Program-made: the position numbers and the translations under genes
From: Mesorhizobium sp. CA8
GTDB lineage: Bacteria > Pseudomonadota > Alphaproteobacteria > Rhizobiales > Rhizobiaceae
Assembly: GCF_020164955.1 (NCBI RefSeq)
Contig: NZ_JAIUHG010000023.1
Location: 50,309 to 114,308 of the forward strand
Length of the DNA: 64,000 nt
Reading direction: 5' to 3'
In this document: piece by piece, positions 35,657 to 44,454 of the stretch
Numbering within the stretch: the stretch's first letter is position 1
Layout: each line of letters starts with the position of its first letter
Notes under the pieces: generated by a model
Databases searched by the model: none
Told to the model about the DNA's origin: nothing
Seen by the model: the letters and a program-made list of their open reading frames with translations, nothing else

Positions 35657-36700
35657 ATGACAGCCGCTTCGCCCTGGTGGACGCCTGATATCCATGCCGA
35701 TCGCCGGCCCCGGCTGATGGCGCGCAACGCCATCGCCGCCGCGCTTCGCGGCTGGTTCGCGCAACGCGATTTCATCGAGGTGACGACCTCGGCGCTGCAG
35801 GTTTCGCCCGGCAACGAGGCGCATCTCGCCGCCTTCGCCACCGAGGCCATCGGGCCCGACGCGTCGCGCCGAGCCCTCTATCTCCACACCTCGCCGGAAT
35901 TCGCCTGCAAGAAGCTGCTTGCCGCCGGCGAGGAGCGCATCTTCAGCCTTGGCCCGGTCTGGCGCAACCGCGAGCGCGGGCCGCTGCATCATCCTGAATT
36001 CACGATGCTCGAATGGTATCGCGTCGGCGAGAGCTATGAGCGCCTGATGGACGACTGCGCCGAATTCCTGGCGCTCGCCGCGGAAAAGGCCGGCGCCAAA
36101 AGTTTCCGTTTTCGCGGCCGCGAGGCCGATCCGTTCGCCGAGCCCGAGCGGCTGAGCGTGGCGGAGGCTTTCACGCGCCATGCCGGCATCGATCTGCTCG
36201 CGACCGTCTCAGTCGACGGCAGCACCGACCGAGACGCGCTTTACGAGGCGCTGGCCGGAGCCGGCCTGCGCACCGCGCCCGACGACAATTGGGCCGATCT
36301 GTTCAGCCGGGTGATGGTGGAAAAGATCGAGCCGGCGCTGGGGCAGGGCCGGACCACCATCCTCTACGGCTATCCGATCTCGGAGGCGGCGCTCGCCCGG
36401 CCGAGCGCTGACGATCCGCGCGTCGCCGAGCGCTTCGAGCTCTATTGCTGCGGCGTCGAGCTTGCCAACGCCTTTGGCGAGCTCACCGACGCGGCCGAGC
36501 AGCGCCGCCGCTTCGCCGCCGAGATGGACGAGAAAGAACGCGTCTATGGCGAGCGCTATCCGCTGGACGAGGATTTCCTCGCGGCTTTGGCCGTCATGCC
36601 GCAAGCCAGCGGCTCGGCACTGGGCTTCGACCGGCTGGTAATGCTGGCGACGGGGGCAACGAGGATCGATGACGTGATCTGGGCGCCGGTGGCCAACTGA
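35657..36700 (+). CDS. epmA: EF-P lysine aminoacylase EpmA (GenX/PoxA)
   Basis: A 347-residue class II aminoacyl-tRNA synthetase paralogue resembling the LysRS catalytic core without the tRNA-binding domain. Class II motifs are visible: motif 2 FSLGPVWRNRERGPLHHPEFTMLEWY, and motif 3 ALGFDRLVMLATGATRIDDVI. It attaches (R)-beta-lysine to Lys34 of EF-P. The divergent efp gene supports the assignment. The beta-lysine-producing aminomutase EpmB is not in this window. Confidence 0.92.
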   Translation: MTAASPWWTPDIHADRRPRLMARNAIAAALRGWFAQRDFIEVTTSALQVSPGNEAHLAAFATEAIGPDASRRALYLHTSPEFACKKLLAAGEERIFSLGPVWRNRERGPLHHPEFTMLEWYRVGESYERLMDDCAEFLALAAEKAGAKSFRFRGREADPFAEPERLSVAEAFTRHAGIDLLATVSVDGSTDRDALYEALAGAGLRTAPDDNWADLFSRVMVEKIEPALGQGRTTILYGYPISEAALARPSADDPRVAERFELYCCGVELANAFGELTDAAEQRRRFAAEMDEKERVYGERYPLDEDFLAALAVMPQASGSALGFDRLVMLATGATRIDDVIWAPVAN

Positions 36701-36908
36701 TGCTCTTCGCGACGCTGCGGGAAAGCATCCCGCGTGAACCACAGCGATTGCCTTGAGATTGCCGCATCCGCCATTGCACAAGCGTCGGTGGAACAATAGA
36801 TGGTGCGAAAGCGTCCATGTTGGGGCGCAGCGTCTATCGGGGTCCGTCAGCATCCATTAGCCGGCAGGGTCCACCTGACGGATTGCTTGAACAAACAGGA
36901 ACAAGCTT

Positions 36909-38252
36909 ATGACCGATAAGCTCGACGCAGCGAAATTGACAGATCGCGTCGCGGCGCTCGTCGAGGCGGCCAAGCGCGCCGGCGCTGATGCCGCCGACGC
37001 GGTGGCGGTTCGCGGCCGCTCGACCGGCGTCTCGGTTCGGTTGGGCAAGGTCGAGGGCACCGAATCGTCGGAGAGCGAGGATGTCTCGCTGCGCGTCTTC
37101 GTCGGCCAGCGTGTGGCGAGCGTCTCGGCCACCGCCGCATCCGATCCGAAGGCGCTCGCCGAACGCGCCGTGGCGATGGCGAAGGTCTCGCCCGAGGATC
37201 CATTCCAAGGTCTTGCCGATCCCGCGCTGCTCGCCCGCAATTTGCGCGATCTCGATCTTTTCGACCCGACCGAGGTCTCGGCCGACCAGTTGAAGGAAGC
37301 AGCGCTTGCCGCGGAAGCGGCCGCATTGGCCGTCAAGGGTGTCACCAATTCCTCGGGCAGCAACGCCGGAGCCGGCTTGGGCGGCATGGTTCTCGCCACC
37401 TCGCATGGCTTTGTCGGCCAGTATGTCGCCTCGCGCTTCTCGCGCTCGACCAGCGTCATTGCCGGTGAGGGAACCGCGATGGAGCGCGACTACGAGTTTT
37501 CGTCGCGCCAGCATTTCGCCGACCTCGACGCGCCGGAAGAGATCGGCCGCAAGGCGGGCGAACGCGCGGTGCGCCGCCTCGGCGCCCGCAAGGCGGCGAC
37601 CGGCCCGGTCGACGTGGTGTTCGATCCGCGCGTGGCGCGCGGCATAGCCGGCCATCTCGCCGGCGCCATCAACGGTGCCGCGGTCGCCCGCAAGACCAGC
37701 TTCCTGCGCGACATGATGGGCAAGCAGGTGGCCTCGGCCGAGATAACCGTCACCGACGAGCCTTTGCGGCGGCGCGGCCAGGCCTCGCGCCCCTTCGATG
37801 GCGAAGGCGTGGAGGGCGAGAAACTGCTGATGGTCGAGAAGGGCATCTTGAACCACTGGTTCCTCTCGACCTCGGCCGCGCGCGAGCTCGGCCTTGTCAC
37901 CAATGGGCGCGGCTCGCGCAGCGGCTCGTCCGTTTCACCGTCCTCGACCAACCTTGCCATCGAGCCCGGCGAGCGTTCGCCGGAAGATTTGATCTCCTCG
38001 TTGAAGCGCGGCTTCTATGTCACCGAGGTCTTCGGCCAGGGCGTCGACATGGTGACCGGCGAATACAGCCGGGGCGCCTCCGGCTACTGGATCGAGAACG
38101 GCGCGCTGGCCTATCCGGTAGCCGAGGTGACGATCGCGTCGAACCTGAAAACCATGTTCCTCAACATGGTGCCGGCGAACGATCTCGACCGTAATTTCGG
38201 CACGGCGGCGCCGACGCTCCTGATCGAAGGGATGACCCTTGCCGGCGCTTGA
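36909..38252 (+). CDS. pmbA: TldD/PmbA family metalloprotease-like protein PmbA
   Basis: A 447-residue protein of the TldD/PmbA family, subunits of a cytoplasmic zinc protease that matures peptides such as microcins and degrades unfolded peptides. Family features are the N-terminal GADAADAVAVRGRSTGVSVRLGKVEG, the C-terminal ENGALAYPVAEVTIASNLKTMFLNM and ANDLDRNFG. PmbA lacks the HExxxH of TldD, and none is seen here. Its end overlaps the start of cysQ by 14 bp. In rhizobia it heads the conserved LPS core gene series. Confidence 0.88.
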   Translation: MTDKLDAAKLTDRVAALVEAAKRAGADAADAVAVRGRSTGVSVRLGKVEGTESSESEDVSLRVFVGQRVASVSATAASDPKALAERAVAMAKVSPEDPFQGLADPALLARNLRDLDLFDPTEVSADQLKEAALAAEAAALAVKGVTNSSGSNAGAGLGGMVLATSHGFVGQYVASRFSRSTSVIAGEGTAMERDYEFSSRQHFADLDAPEEIGRKAGERAVRRLGARKAATGPVDVVFDPRVARGIAGHLAGAINGAAVARKTSFLRDMMGKQVASAEITVTDEPLRRRGQASRPFDGEGVEGEKLLMVEKGILNHWFLSTSAARELGLVTNGRGSRSGSSVSPSSTNLAIEPGERSPEDLISSLKRGFYVTEVFGQGVDMVTGEYSRGASGYWIENGALAYPVAEVTIASNLKTMFLNMVPANDLDRNFGTAAPTLLIEGMTLAGA

Positions 38253-39039
38253 CCAATTGACATCGAGCGCCGCCCGCGACGATCTCGCTCTGTTGCGCGA
38301 GGCCGCCCGCGAGGCCGGCGCCATCGCCATGCGCTATTTCGGGAACAACCCGCAGGTGTGGATGAAGGGCGGCACCTCGCCGGTCAGCGAGGCCGACCAT
38401 GCGGCGGACGCCTATCTGCGCGAGACCCTGCTCAAGGCGCGTCCGGATTACGGCTGGCTGTCGGAGGAGACCGCCGACGATCATGCCAGGCTTTCGGCTC
38501 GCCGCACCTTCGTCGTCGACCCGATCGACGGCACGCGCGGCTTTCTCGATGGCCTGCATTCCTGGTGCGTCAGCGTCGCCGTGGTGGAGGACGGACGCTC
38601 GCTCGCCGGCGTGCTCGAATGCCCGGCCAAACGCGAGACCTATTGGGCGCTGCCGGGCGAGGGCGCCTATCTCAACGACAAGCGGATCCACGTGCGTCCG
38701 CTGGGCGAAAGCGTCGATATCGGCGGACCCAAGCCGCTGGTCGATCTGATGCCCCAAGCCTGGCACGACAGGCTGCGGCGGACAGCCTACATTCCCTCGC
38801 TTGCCTATCGGCTGGCGATGATCGCCGCCGGCAAGCTCGACGCGACCTTCGTCAAGCCTAACGCGCATGACTGGGACATCGCCGCCGCCGATCTCATCCT
38901 CACCGAGGCCGGCGGCGCATTGCTGGACCGCAGCGGCAAGCCGCCGCGCTATGCCGGCGAGGTGATCAACCATGGTGCGCTTGCCGCGGGCAGCGGCGAA
39001 CTGCTCGGCGTGCTCGCCAGGGTCATCGCAGGGGATTGA
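38239..39039 (+). CDS. cysQ: 3'(2'),5'-bisphosphate nucleotidase / inositol monophosphatase family protein
   Basis: A 266-residue Mg2+-dependent, Li+-sensitive-type phosphatase. Metal-binding motifs: GGTSPVSEADHAAD, WLSEETADD, VVDPIDGTRGFLDG, and HDWDIAAADLILTEAGG. CysQ removes the phosphate from PAP generated during sulfate assimilation; a general inositol-phosphatase activity is the alternative. Start is TTG 38239, inside pmbA, with AAGGGA upstream. DUF4170 follows. Confidence 0.85.
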   Translation: MPALDQLTSSAARDDLALLREAAREAGAIAMRYFGNNPQVWMKGGTSPVSEADHAADAYLRETLLKARPDYGWLSEETADDHARLSARRTFVVDPIDGTRGFLDGLHSWCVSVAVVEDGRSLAGVLECPAKRETYWALPGEGAYLNDKRIHVRPLGESVDIGGPKPLVDLMPQAWHDRLRRTAYIPSLAYRLAMIAAGKLDATFVKPNAHDWDIAAADLILTEAGGALLDRSGKPPRYAGEVINHGALAAGSGELLGVLARVIAGD

Positions 39040-39125
39040 CCAAGGGTGAGTCGGCCCCGCAGTTCCAAAATCGGCTGCTTTGGGCTAAACGTTTCACAAA
39101 ACTCATGAATCTGCGAAGGATCGGC

Positions 39126-39371
39126 ATGGCCGTGGAAGACGGAAAGAAGCAGCTTTTGCACCTGGTGTTCGGTGGCGAGCTGAAAAAGCTGGGTGGAACC
39201 GAGTTTCGCGACCTGGACGCGCTCGACATCGTCGGCATCTACCCCGACTATCAATCGGCCCACGCCGCTTGGAAGGCGAAGGCGCAAGCCAGTGTCGACA
39301 ATGCCCACATGCGTTATTTCGTTGTTCATCTGCACCGTTTGCTCGATCCAGAATCGAAGGTCGGCGGTTGA
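39126..39371 (+). CDS. DUF4170 domain-containing protein
   Basis: An 81-residue protein (MAVEDGKKQLLHLVFGGELK... HMRYFVVHLHRLLDPE) of the DUF4170 family, small alphaproteobacterial proteins found between cysQ and the acyltransferase/waaA genes. Function is unknown; the constant neighbourhood suggests an LPS-assembly role. ATG 39126 is chosen because upstream in-frame codons back to 39036 do not match the family. The stop overlaps a potential TTG of the next gene. Confidence 0.8.
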   Translation: MAVEDGKKQLLHLVFGGELKKLGGTEFRDLDALDIVGIYPDYQSAHAAWKAKAQASVDNAHMRYFVVHLHRLLDPESKVGG

Positions 39372-39376
39372 CGTCG

Positions 39377-40156
39377 ATGGAGCATGAAGCGGTGAAAGGG
39401 GCGACTAGGCGGCGCGCCGCCAGGCGCGGCGGAACGCGCACGCTGTGGAGGCGCATCCGCGATCCGTTGGCGCAGTCGAGTTTCGCCAAGAACTTCATCG
39501 CCAGCCTGTTCGCCTGGTTCGTTCGTCTGATTCGCGTCACCAGCCCGCTGGTCGAGGGCTCGACTCAGGTTGCGGGCGGGGCTCATGCGCATCTCGAGCC
39601 CGGCATCATCGCGCTCTGGCACGGCCAGCATCTTCTCACCCCTGCCTATTATCCCAAGGGCCGGCCGCTGGTTGCCATGGTCTCGCGCAGCGCCGATGCG
39701 GAGCTCCAGGCGCTGATGATCGAGAAATTCGGCATCGAGGCGGTGCGCGGTTCCGGCGGCCGAGACAGCTCGAGGCACCTCGACAAAGGCGGCGCCAAGG
39801 CCCTGATCGCGCTCAAGAGGTCGCTCGTCGCCGGCAAGAACGTCGCCATGATCGCCGACATTCCGAACGGCACGCCGCGCGATGCCGGGCTCGGCATCGT
39901 CCTTCTGGCAAGGCTTTCCGGCCGGCCGATCCTGCCCTCGGCCATCGCCACAAGCCGCCGCAAGGTGTTGGAGAAGAGCTGGGACAAGACCACCATCAAC
40001 CTGCCTTTCGGCCGCTCGGCGGTCGTCGTGGGCCCGCCTGTCTTCGTGCCGGCCGATGCCGACGACGCCGAGATGGAGCGCAAGCGACACGAGGTCACGG
40101 CCTCCCTCAATGCCGCGACGGCCGAGGCTTATCGCCTCGTGGATGGCGGCAAATGA
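39377..40156 (+). CDS. Lysophospholipid acyltransferase family protein (DUF374)
   Basis: A 259-residue inner-membrane-associated acyltransferase. One hydrophobic segment near residue 40 (NFIASLFAWFVRLIRV) is followed by IIALWHGQHLLTPAYY, where the acyltransferase HxxxxD-type His is seen, then VRGSGGRDSSRHL and VAMIADIPNGTPRDAG. DUF374 proteins sit beside waaA and lpxK in rhizobia and probably acylate a lipid A or envelope lipid precursor. The stop overlaps the waaA start by 4 bp. Confidence 0.83.
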   Translation: MEHEAVKGATRRRAARRGGTRTLWRRIRDPLAQSSFAKNFIASLFAWFVRLIRVTSPLVEGSTQVAGGAHAHLEPGIIALWHGQHLLTPAYYPKGRPLVAMVSRSADAELQALMIEKFGIEAVRGSGGRDSSRHLDKGGAKALIALKRSLVAGKNVAMIADIPNGTPRDAGLGIVLLARLSGRPILPSAIATSRRKVLEKSWDKTTINLPFGRSAVVVGPPVFVPADADDAEMERKRHEVTASLNAATAEAYRLVDGGK

Positions 40157-41469
40157 GCGAGCGTTGGGCGCGCGCTGCCCTCACGGCCTACCGCTATGCG
40201 GGGGCGGTCGCCTATCCACTGATCGGTCCCTATGTCGCTTGGCGCGCCTCGCGCGGCAAGGAGGATCGCGCCCGCCGGCGCGAGCGCTACGGCGTTGCCG
40301 GCCGTCCGCGGCCTGAAGGGCCGGTGATCTGGATCCATGCGGCAAGCGTCGGCGAGACGATCGCGGTGGTGCCGCTGGTCGAGAGCATCCTCGACTATGG
40401 CGTCAACATCGTTCTGACCACCGGCACCGTGACCTCGGCCAAGGTCGCCGAAGAGCGCCTCGGCAGCCGCATCATCCACCAATATGTGCCGCTCGATCTC
40501 AAGCCCGCGGTAAGCCGTTTTCTTGATCACTGGCGGCCGGAACTGGCGATTATCGCCGAATCGGAAATCTGGCCGATGACCATCCTGGAACTTGGCGCCC
40601 GCAATGTGCCCCAGGTTCTGGTCAACGGCCGGCTGTCGGACCGCTCCTTCATGTCCTGGAAGAAGCGCGCCGGCGTTGCCGAGGCGCTGTTCGAAAACCT
40701 TGCCCATGTCATCGCCCAGTCGGATGTCGACGGCGAGCGGTTCCGCGCGCTGGGCGCCCGGCCGGTCACTGTTTCCGGCAACCTCAAGGTGGACACCAAC
40801 CCGCCGCCGGTCGACGAGCGGGCCTTAGCCACCCTGCAGCGCCAGATCGGCGGCCGTCCGACTTGGGCTGCGATCTCGACCCATGATGGCGAGGAGGTCG
40901 TGGCCGCGGAGGTCCATGCTAGCCTGCACAGGCGTCATCACGGGCTCTTGACCATCGTCGTGCCGCGTCACCCCGATCGCGCCGATGCGCTGGCTGCGCA
41001 GATTTCCGGCATGGGCCTGTCCGTGGCAAGGCGCAGCAAGGGCGACCGCATCTCCCACGATACCGACATCCTTCTCGGCGACACGATCGGCGAAATGGGT
41101 CTTTACCTGAGGCTGACCGAGATCGCTTTCGTCGGCCGCTCGTTGACTTCGCAAGGCGGCCAGAACCCGCTCGAGCCGGCGATGCTCGAAACCGCTGTGC
41201 TGGCCGGCCGTAACGTGCAGAATTTCCGCGAGGCCTATCAGCGCCTGCTCGACAGCGGCGGCGCAAAGCTGGTGCGCGACCGCGACATGCTGACCGGCGC
41301 CGTCAATTTCCTTTTGACCAACGAAGCGGCGCGCCACGAAATGATGGCGGCGGGTGCCGCCACCGTCGACGAGATGCGCGGCGCGCTCGCACGCACGCTG
41401 AAATCGCTGGAGCCATACATCCAGCCGCTGGTCGTCAAGGCGCGCCTGAAAGGCGCAAACGGGCGCTAG
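40153..41469 (+). CDS. waaA: 3-deoxy-D-manno-octulosonic acid (Kdo) transferase
   Basis: A 438-residue GT30 enzyme that adds Kdo from CMP-Kdo to lipid IVA at the inner membrane. Family motifs: IWIHAASVGETIAVVPLV near residue 58, SEIWPMTILEL with the acidic catalytic region, VSGNLKVD, GEMGLYLRL and NPLEPAMLE with the nucleotide-binding segment. An N-terminal hydrophobic stretch (YRYAGAVAYPLIGPYV) anchors it. It lies between the acyltransferase and lpxK, consistent with lipid A-Kdo synthesis. Confidence 0.93.
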   Translation: MSERWARAALTAYRYAGAVAYPLIGPYVAWRASRGKEDRARRRERYGVAGRPRPEGPVIWIHAASVGETIAVVPLVESILDYGVNIVLTTGTVTSAKVAEERLGSRIIHQYVPLDLKPAVSRFLDHWRPELAIIAESEIWPMTILELGARNVPQVLVNGRLSDRSFMSWKKRAGVAEALFENLAHVIAQSDVDGERFRALGARPVTVSGNLKVDTNPPPVDERALATLQRQIGGRPTWAAISTHDGEEVVAAEVHASLHRRHHGLLTIVVPRHPDRADALAAQISGMGLSVARRSKGDRISHDTDILLGDTIGEMGLYLRLTEIAFVGRSLTSQGGQNPLEPAMLETAVLAGRNVQNFREAYQRLLDSGGAKLVRDRDMLTGAVNFLLTNEAARHEMMAAGAATVDEMRGALARTLKSLEPYIQPLVVKARLKGANGR

Positions 41470-41518
41470 ATCATGATGCCAAAAATCGGGACCGGTTTTT
41501 GGAAAAGTCCATGCGCGA
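41470..41518. repeat. Small palindromic intergenic repeat (copy A)
   Basis: Between waaA and lpxK lies CCAAAAA (41479-41485), a 10-nt loop and TTTTTGG (41496-41502), with outer CATG-containing flanks. A related element with CCGAAAA/TTTTCGG arms occurs at 55430-55475. The arms differ but stay complementary, so both form the same stem. Confidence 0.65.
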
Positions 41519-41543
41519 AGCCGCGACGCATGGGGCAGGCGCG

Positions 41544-42572
41544 ATGACCAGCGAAGCGCCACCCTTCTGGTGGGAAAAGCCGGACTGGCGGGTGCTTGCG
41601 CTGTCGCCCGCATCGGCGATCTATGGGCTGGTCGCCGGCCGCCGCATGCGCCATGCTCCGCGCGAGAAGGTCGCAGCACCGGTGCTTTGCGTCGGCAACC
41701 TTACCGTCGGCGGCAGCGGCAAGACGCCGGTCGCCATCGCTTTGGCCAAGCAGGCCAAGCGCATGCAGCTCACGCCAGGCTTCCTGTCGCGCGGCCATGG
41801 CGGCTCGTTTGCGAAGCCGCATGTCGTCGACGCGCATCACGATGCCGCCAAGCATGTCGGCGACGAGCCGCTGCTTCTGGCCGAACATGCCCCGGTCGCG
41901 GTGACGGCGAACCGCGCTGCCGGCGCGAAGCTGCTCATCGAAAAACATGGCTGCGACTTTCTGATCATGGATGACGGCTTCCAGTCGGCGCGCGTCCATA
42001 TCGACTACGCGCTGGTGGTGGTCGACGCCCGCTTCGGCATCGGCAACGGCCGCGTCATCCCGGGCGGGCCGCTGCGCGCCAAGGTCGTCGACCAATTGGT
42101 GTTCACCAGCGGCTTGCTGAAGATGGGCGAGGGGACAGCCGCCGACGGCGTCGTGCGCCAGGCGGCGCGTGCCGGGCGGCCGATCTTCCTGGCGCATGTC
42201 GAGCCGGCGAACCCGTCGCGCTTCGCGGGTGGCCGCTTCCTTGCCTTCGCCGGCATCGGCCATCCGGAGAAATTCTTCGACACCGTGCGCGGGGCGGGCG
42301 GCGAAGTGGCTCAGTCGCGCGCCTTTCCGGACCATCATTTCTACGCCCAGGACGAGCTAGCCGATCTCCTGACGCTTGCCCGGCAGCAGGGGCTGCGGCT
42401 TGTCACCACGGCCAAGGACGCAGCACGGCTGCGCCACGGCGACACGCCCGCCGGTTTCCTCGATCGACTGGATGTGCTCGATATCGAGGCCGTCTTCGAG
42501 CTCGGTCATGTGCCCGAACGCATCGTTGACGAGACGCTCGACGCCTGGCGCCAGCGCAAGATGCGGGGCTGA
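41544..42572 (+). CDS. lpxK: Tetraacyldisaccharide 4'-kinase
   Basis: A 342-residue membrane-associated kinase that phosphorylates the 4' position of the lipid A disaccharide. The Walker A region reads VGNLTVGGSGKTPVAIAL near residue 55, followed by LLAEHAPVAVTANRAAGAK, and FLIMDDGFQSARVH, the conserved DDGFQ motif. ATG 41544 gives the expected N-terminus (MTSEAPPFWWEKPDW). ATG 41511 lies within the small repeat upstream and adds an Ala/Gly-rich tail unlikely to be native. Confidence 0.92.
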   Translation: MTSEAPPFWWEKPDWRVLALSPASAIYGLVAGRRMRHAPREKVAAPVLCVGNLTVGGSGKTPVAIALAKQAKRMQLTPGFLSRGHGGSFAKPHVVDAHHDAAKHVGDEPLLLAEHAPVAVTANRAAGAKLLIEKHGCDFLIMDDGFQSARVHIDYALVVVDARFGIGNGRVIPGGPLRAKVVDQLVFTSGLLKMGEGTAADGVVRQAARAGRPIFLAHVEPANPSRFAGGRFLAFAGIGHPEKFFDTVRGAGGEVAQSRAFPDHHFYAQDELADLLTLARQQGLRLVTTAKDAARLRHGDTPAGFLDRLDVLDIEAVFELGHVPERIVDETLDAWRQRKMRG

Positions 42573-42605
42573 GCATGATGAGGGGAAGCGAAGGGGTGGC
42601 CGCGG

Positions 42606-43448
42606 CTACCCTGCGCGTTGCATAGCCTTCAGGATCGTCTCGTCGCGCTCGACATTGAGCTTGCTTTCGAAGTCGAAATGCCGATCCCTGTCGCGCAGCG
42701 CGGAAGTCGAGGCGTCGCCGCGCCGGATTTTCTGGTCGAGGTCGGCGAGCGATCGCGACCAATAGTGGTTGATCCTCAGGATGTCGAACTGCGGAGGCAT
42801 GCCGGGGCTGATGGTCCGTCGACGGGTATCCATCCCTTCACCGGACAGGAATTTCGACTGATGGACGCCCACCCTGTAGACCATGCGCGGATTGAGGACT
42901 GTCTTGACCGTCGTGATGTCCGGCCCGGCTCGCATCATATAGGCCTCGACCACCGGCCGTTCCGGTCGCTGGACATGGCCGGACGAGCCATAGAAGGCTT
43001 GCCAGACGCAAACGCCTGGCAGATCGCGATACTCACTCAGAACCGAATGTACGTCACGTCCGTCGGGCGCGAAAAGAAACTCGTCGATGTCGAAGAATCC
43101 GATCCACAACGCTTCACGCCAGCGCCTGCGGATGCAGTCCCTATAAGCCGACAGCTGCCCCACCGGCCGCGGCCAGTCCACCAGCGTAACCAGCCCCTCC
43201 TGGATGAACGGCTCCAACACCGCTTTGAAGTCGTCGGTCGAGAAGTTGTTGTAGAGATAGAAATGCTCAAATCCCACATTCTGGTGGAACCTGATCCATT
43301 CTGCCAGGAACGGCGCTTCCTCGCGGAAGATGGCGCAGGCCGTCAGCTTGAATCGGGGCGCCCTCGACACCGCCCGATCGCGCCATCTTGCGCGTATGAT
43401 AAGCGGCATGCGAACAAGGGTCTTGAGAGATTTCTTGAAGTTTTTCAA
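42606..43448 (-). CDS. Glycosyltransferase family 92 protein
   Basis: A 280-residue protein with the DUF23/GT92 layout: TACAIFREEAPFLAEWIRFHQNVGFEHFYLYNN near the N-terminus, WIGFFDIDEFLF with the DxD metal motif near residue 118, and a C-terminal HYWSRSLADLDQKI segment. GT92 enzymes transfer galactose or related sugars to glycans. It is convergent with lpxK and divides the rhizobial lpxK-DUF2093 neighbourhood; the acceptor could be LPS or exopolysaccharide (inference). Confidence 0.82.
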   Translation of the reverse strand: MKNFKKSLKTLVRMPLIIRARWRDRAVSRAPRFKLTACAIFREEAPFLAEWIRFHQNVGFEHFYLYNNFSTDDFKAVLEPFIQEGLVTLVDWPRPVGQLSAYRDCIRRRWREALWIGFFDIDEFLFAPDGRDVHSVLSEYRDLPGVCVWQAFYGSSGHVQRPERPVVEAYMMRAGPDITTVKTVLNPRMVYRVGVHQSKFLSGEGMDTRRRTISPGMPPQFDILRINHYWSRSLADLDQKIRRGDASTSALRDRDRHFDFESKLNVERDETILKAMQRAG

Positions 43449-43503
43449 TGCAGTACCCTAAGCGGTCGAGCTTGGCCGCCACGGCGCCATGGGCTCGCCA
43501 GGC

Positions 43504-43737
43504 CTATCCCCGCTTGCGCAATTCCGGATGCATCTCGATCTCGCGGGCAAGCGAGACCGCCGCGTTCACATAGGGCTCCTGCCGGGCGACGCTCCAATAT
43601 TTGAGCTCGTCGAGGGGAATGTTCTCGCCCGTCACCGCGCAGCGCACGAAAGAGCCGGGACTGGTGACCTGGAAGTCGCCGTCGAGATAGCGGATCCGGG
43701 CTTCCCTGCCGCCCGGGCCTTCGAAACGGTTCATCAT
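43504..43737 (-). CDS. DUF2093 domain-containing protein
   Basis: A 77-residue protein (MNRFEGPGGREARIRYLDGDF ... LDELKYWSVARQEPY) of the DUF2093 family, found only in alphaproteobacteria and usually next to lpxK. Function is unknown. The sequence RCAVTGENIPLDELKYW resembles a small beta-ribbon domain. Start ATG 43737 or 43734 fits the family; the upstream TTG-initiated extension is not family-like. Located upstream of the GT92 gene on the same strand. Confidence 0.75.
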   Translation of the reverse strand: MMNRFEGPGGREARIRYLDGDFQVTSPGSFVRCAVTGENIPLDELKYWSVARQEPYVNAAVSLAREIEMHPELRKRG

Positions 43738-43872
43738 GAAAGGGCGCTTGCGTTCATCGGGTTTCAATCGCCACAAATCGCAAGCAACGTCAAGCTTGAC
43801 GCAATGCTCATGCAGTATGGCTGAGCGGTAAAATGGTTTCCGGAAACCGGCACGGACATCACCACGACCCGC

Positions 43873-44448
43873 TTGAATACTCTAATCAATCAGGCGCTCA
43901 CGCCGCAGGCGGTGCCGTTGCCCAAGGCCGATCCGGCGACGGCGGCTTTGATCAGGACGCAGGTCCAGCCGCCGGCGCCCTCGACCGGGCAGGCGGCGCA
44001 AATCGCGGCCCAGTCGCTGCAAAGCGCGCAGCGCCCTGCCGCGCAGGCATCGCAACGCCTGTCCTCCGAGGTCGAGGATGCCTACCGCGCCGTCATGGAG
44101 CCCGATGCCGCCACCGACGATGCGCCGGCAAGACCCTCGACGGGCAGGGCGGCGATGGATACCGATCAGGCTCAGCGCGGCTTCGCCTCGCCGCAAGCAG
44201 CGGTCGCCGACAATACGCCCAGGCCCGCGGTTGCGCCGGCATTATCCACATTTTCGCCAGCCGTCGCTTCCGCCGCGATGCTGGTCGCGGCCAACGCCAA
44301 TGCGCCGCAGCCTCGCGGTGCCGCGGTCCGTCCGGCTGGTCACGCGCCGCGCTCCGATTCCGTCGCGGTGTCGCTCTGGACGATTTCGGTCGTCACGGCG
44401 ATCGTCTCGGCCGTGACCGCGACGATCATGGTGCTGTTGCTTCGATAA
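43873..44448 (+). CDS. Ala/Pro-rich protein with C-terminal membrane anchor, unknown function
   Basis: A 191-residue protein from TTG 43873; no ATG is available between the preceding in-frame stop and this codon. The first 160 residues are low-complexity Ala/Pro/Gln-rich and probably disordered. The last 25 residues form one hydrophobic helix (LWTISVVTAIVSAVTATIMVLLL) ending with Arg. This suggests a tail-anchored cytoplasmic protein. No family is recognised. It is convergent with the LysR gene, 6 bp apart. Confidence 0.55.
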   Translation: MNTLINQALTPQAVPLPKADPATAALIRTQVQPPAPSTGQAAQIAAQSLQSAQRPAAQASQRLSSEVEDAYRAVMEPDAATDDAPARPSTGRAAMDTDQAQRGFASPQAAVADNTPRPAVAPALSTFSPAVASAAMLVAANANAPQPRGAAVRPAGHAPRSDSVAVSLWTISVVTAIVSAVTATIMVLLLR

Positions 44449-44454
44449 GCCCGC

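Noticed and set aside
35528..36181. Long N-terminal extension of EF-P overlapping epmA
   Set aside because: The frame is open on the opposite strand of epmA, but family length and the MVKVIASS start place the gene start at 35527.
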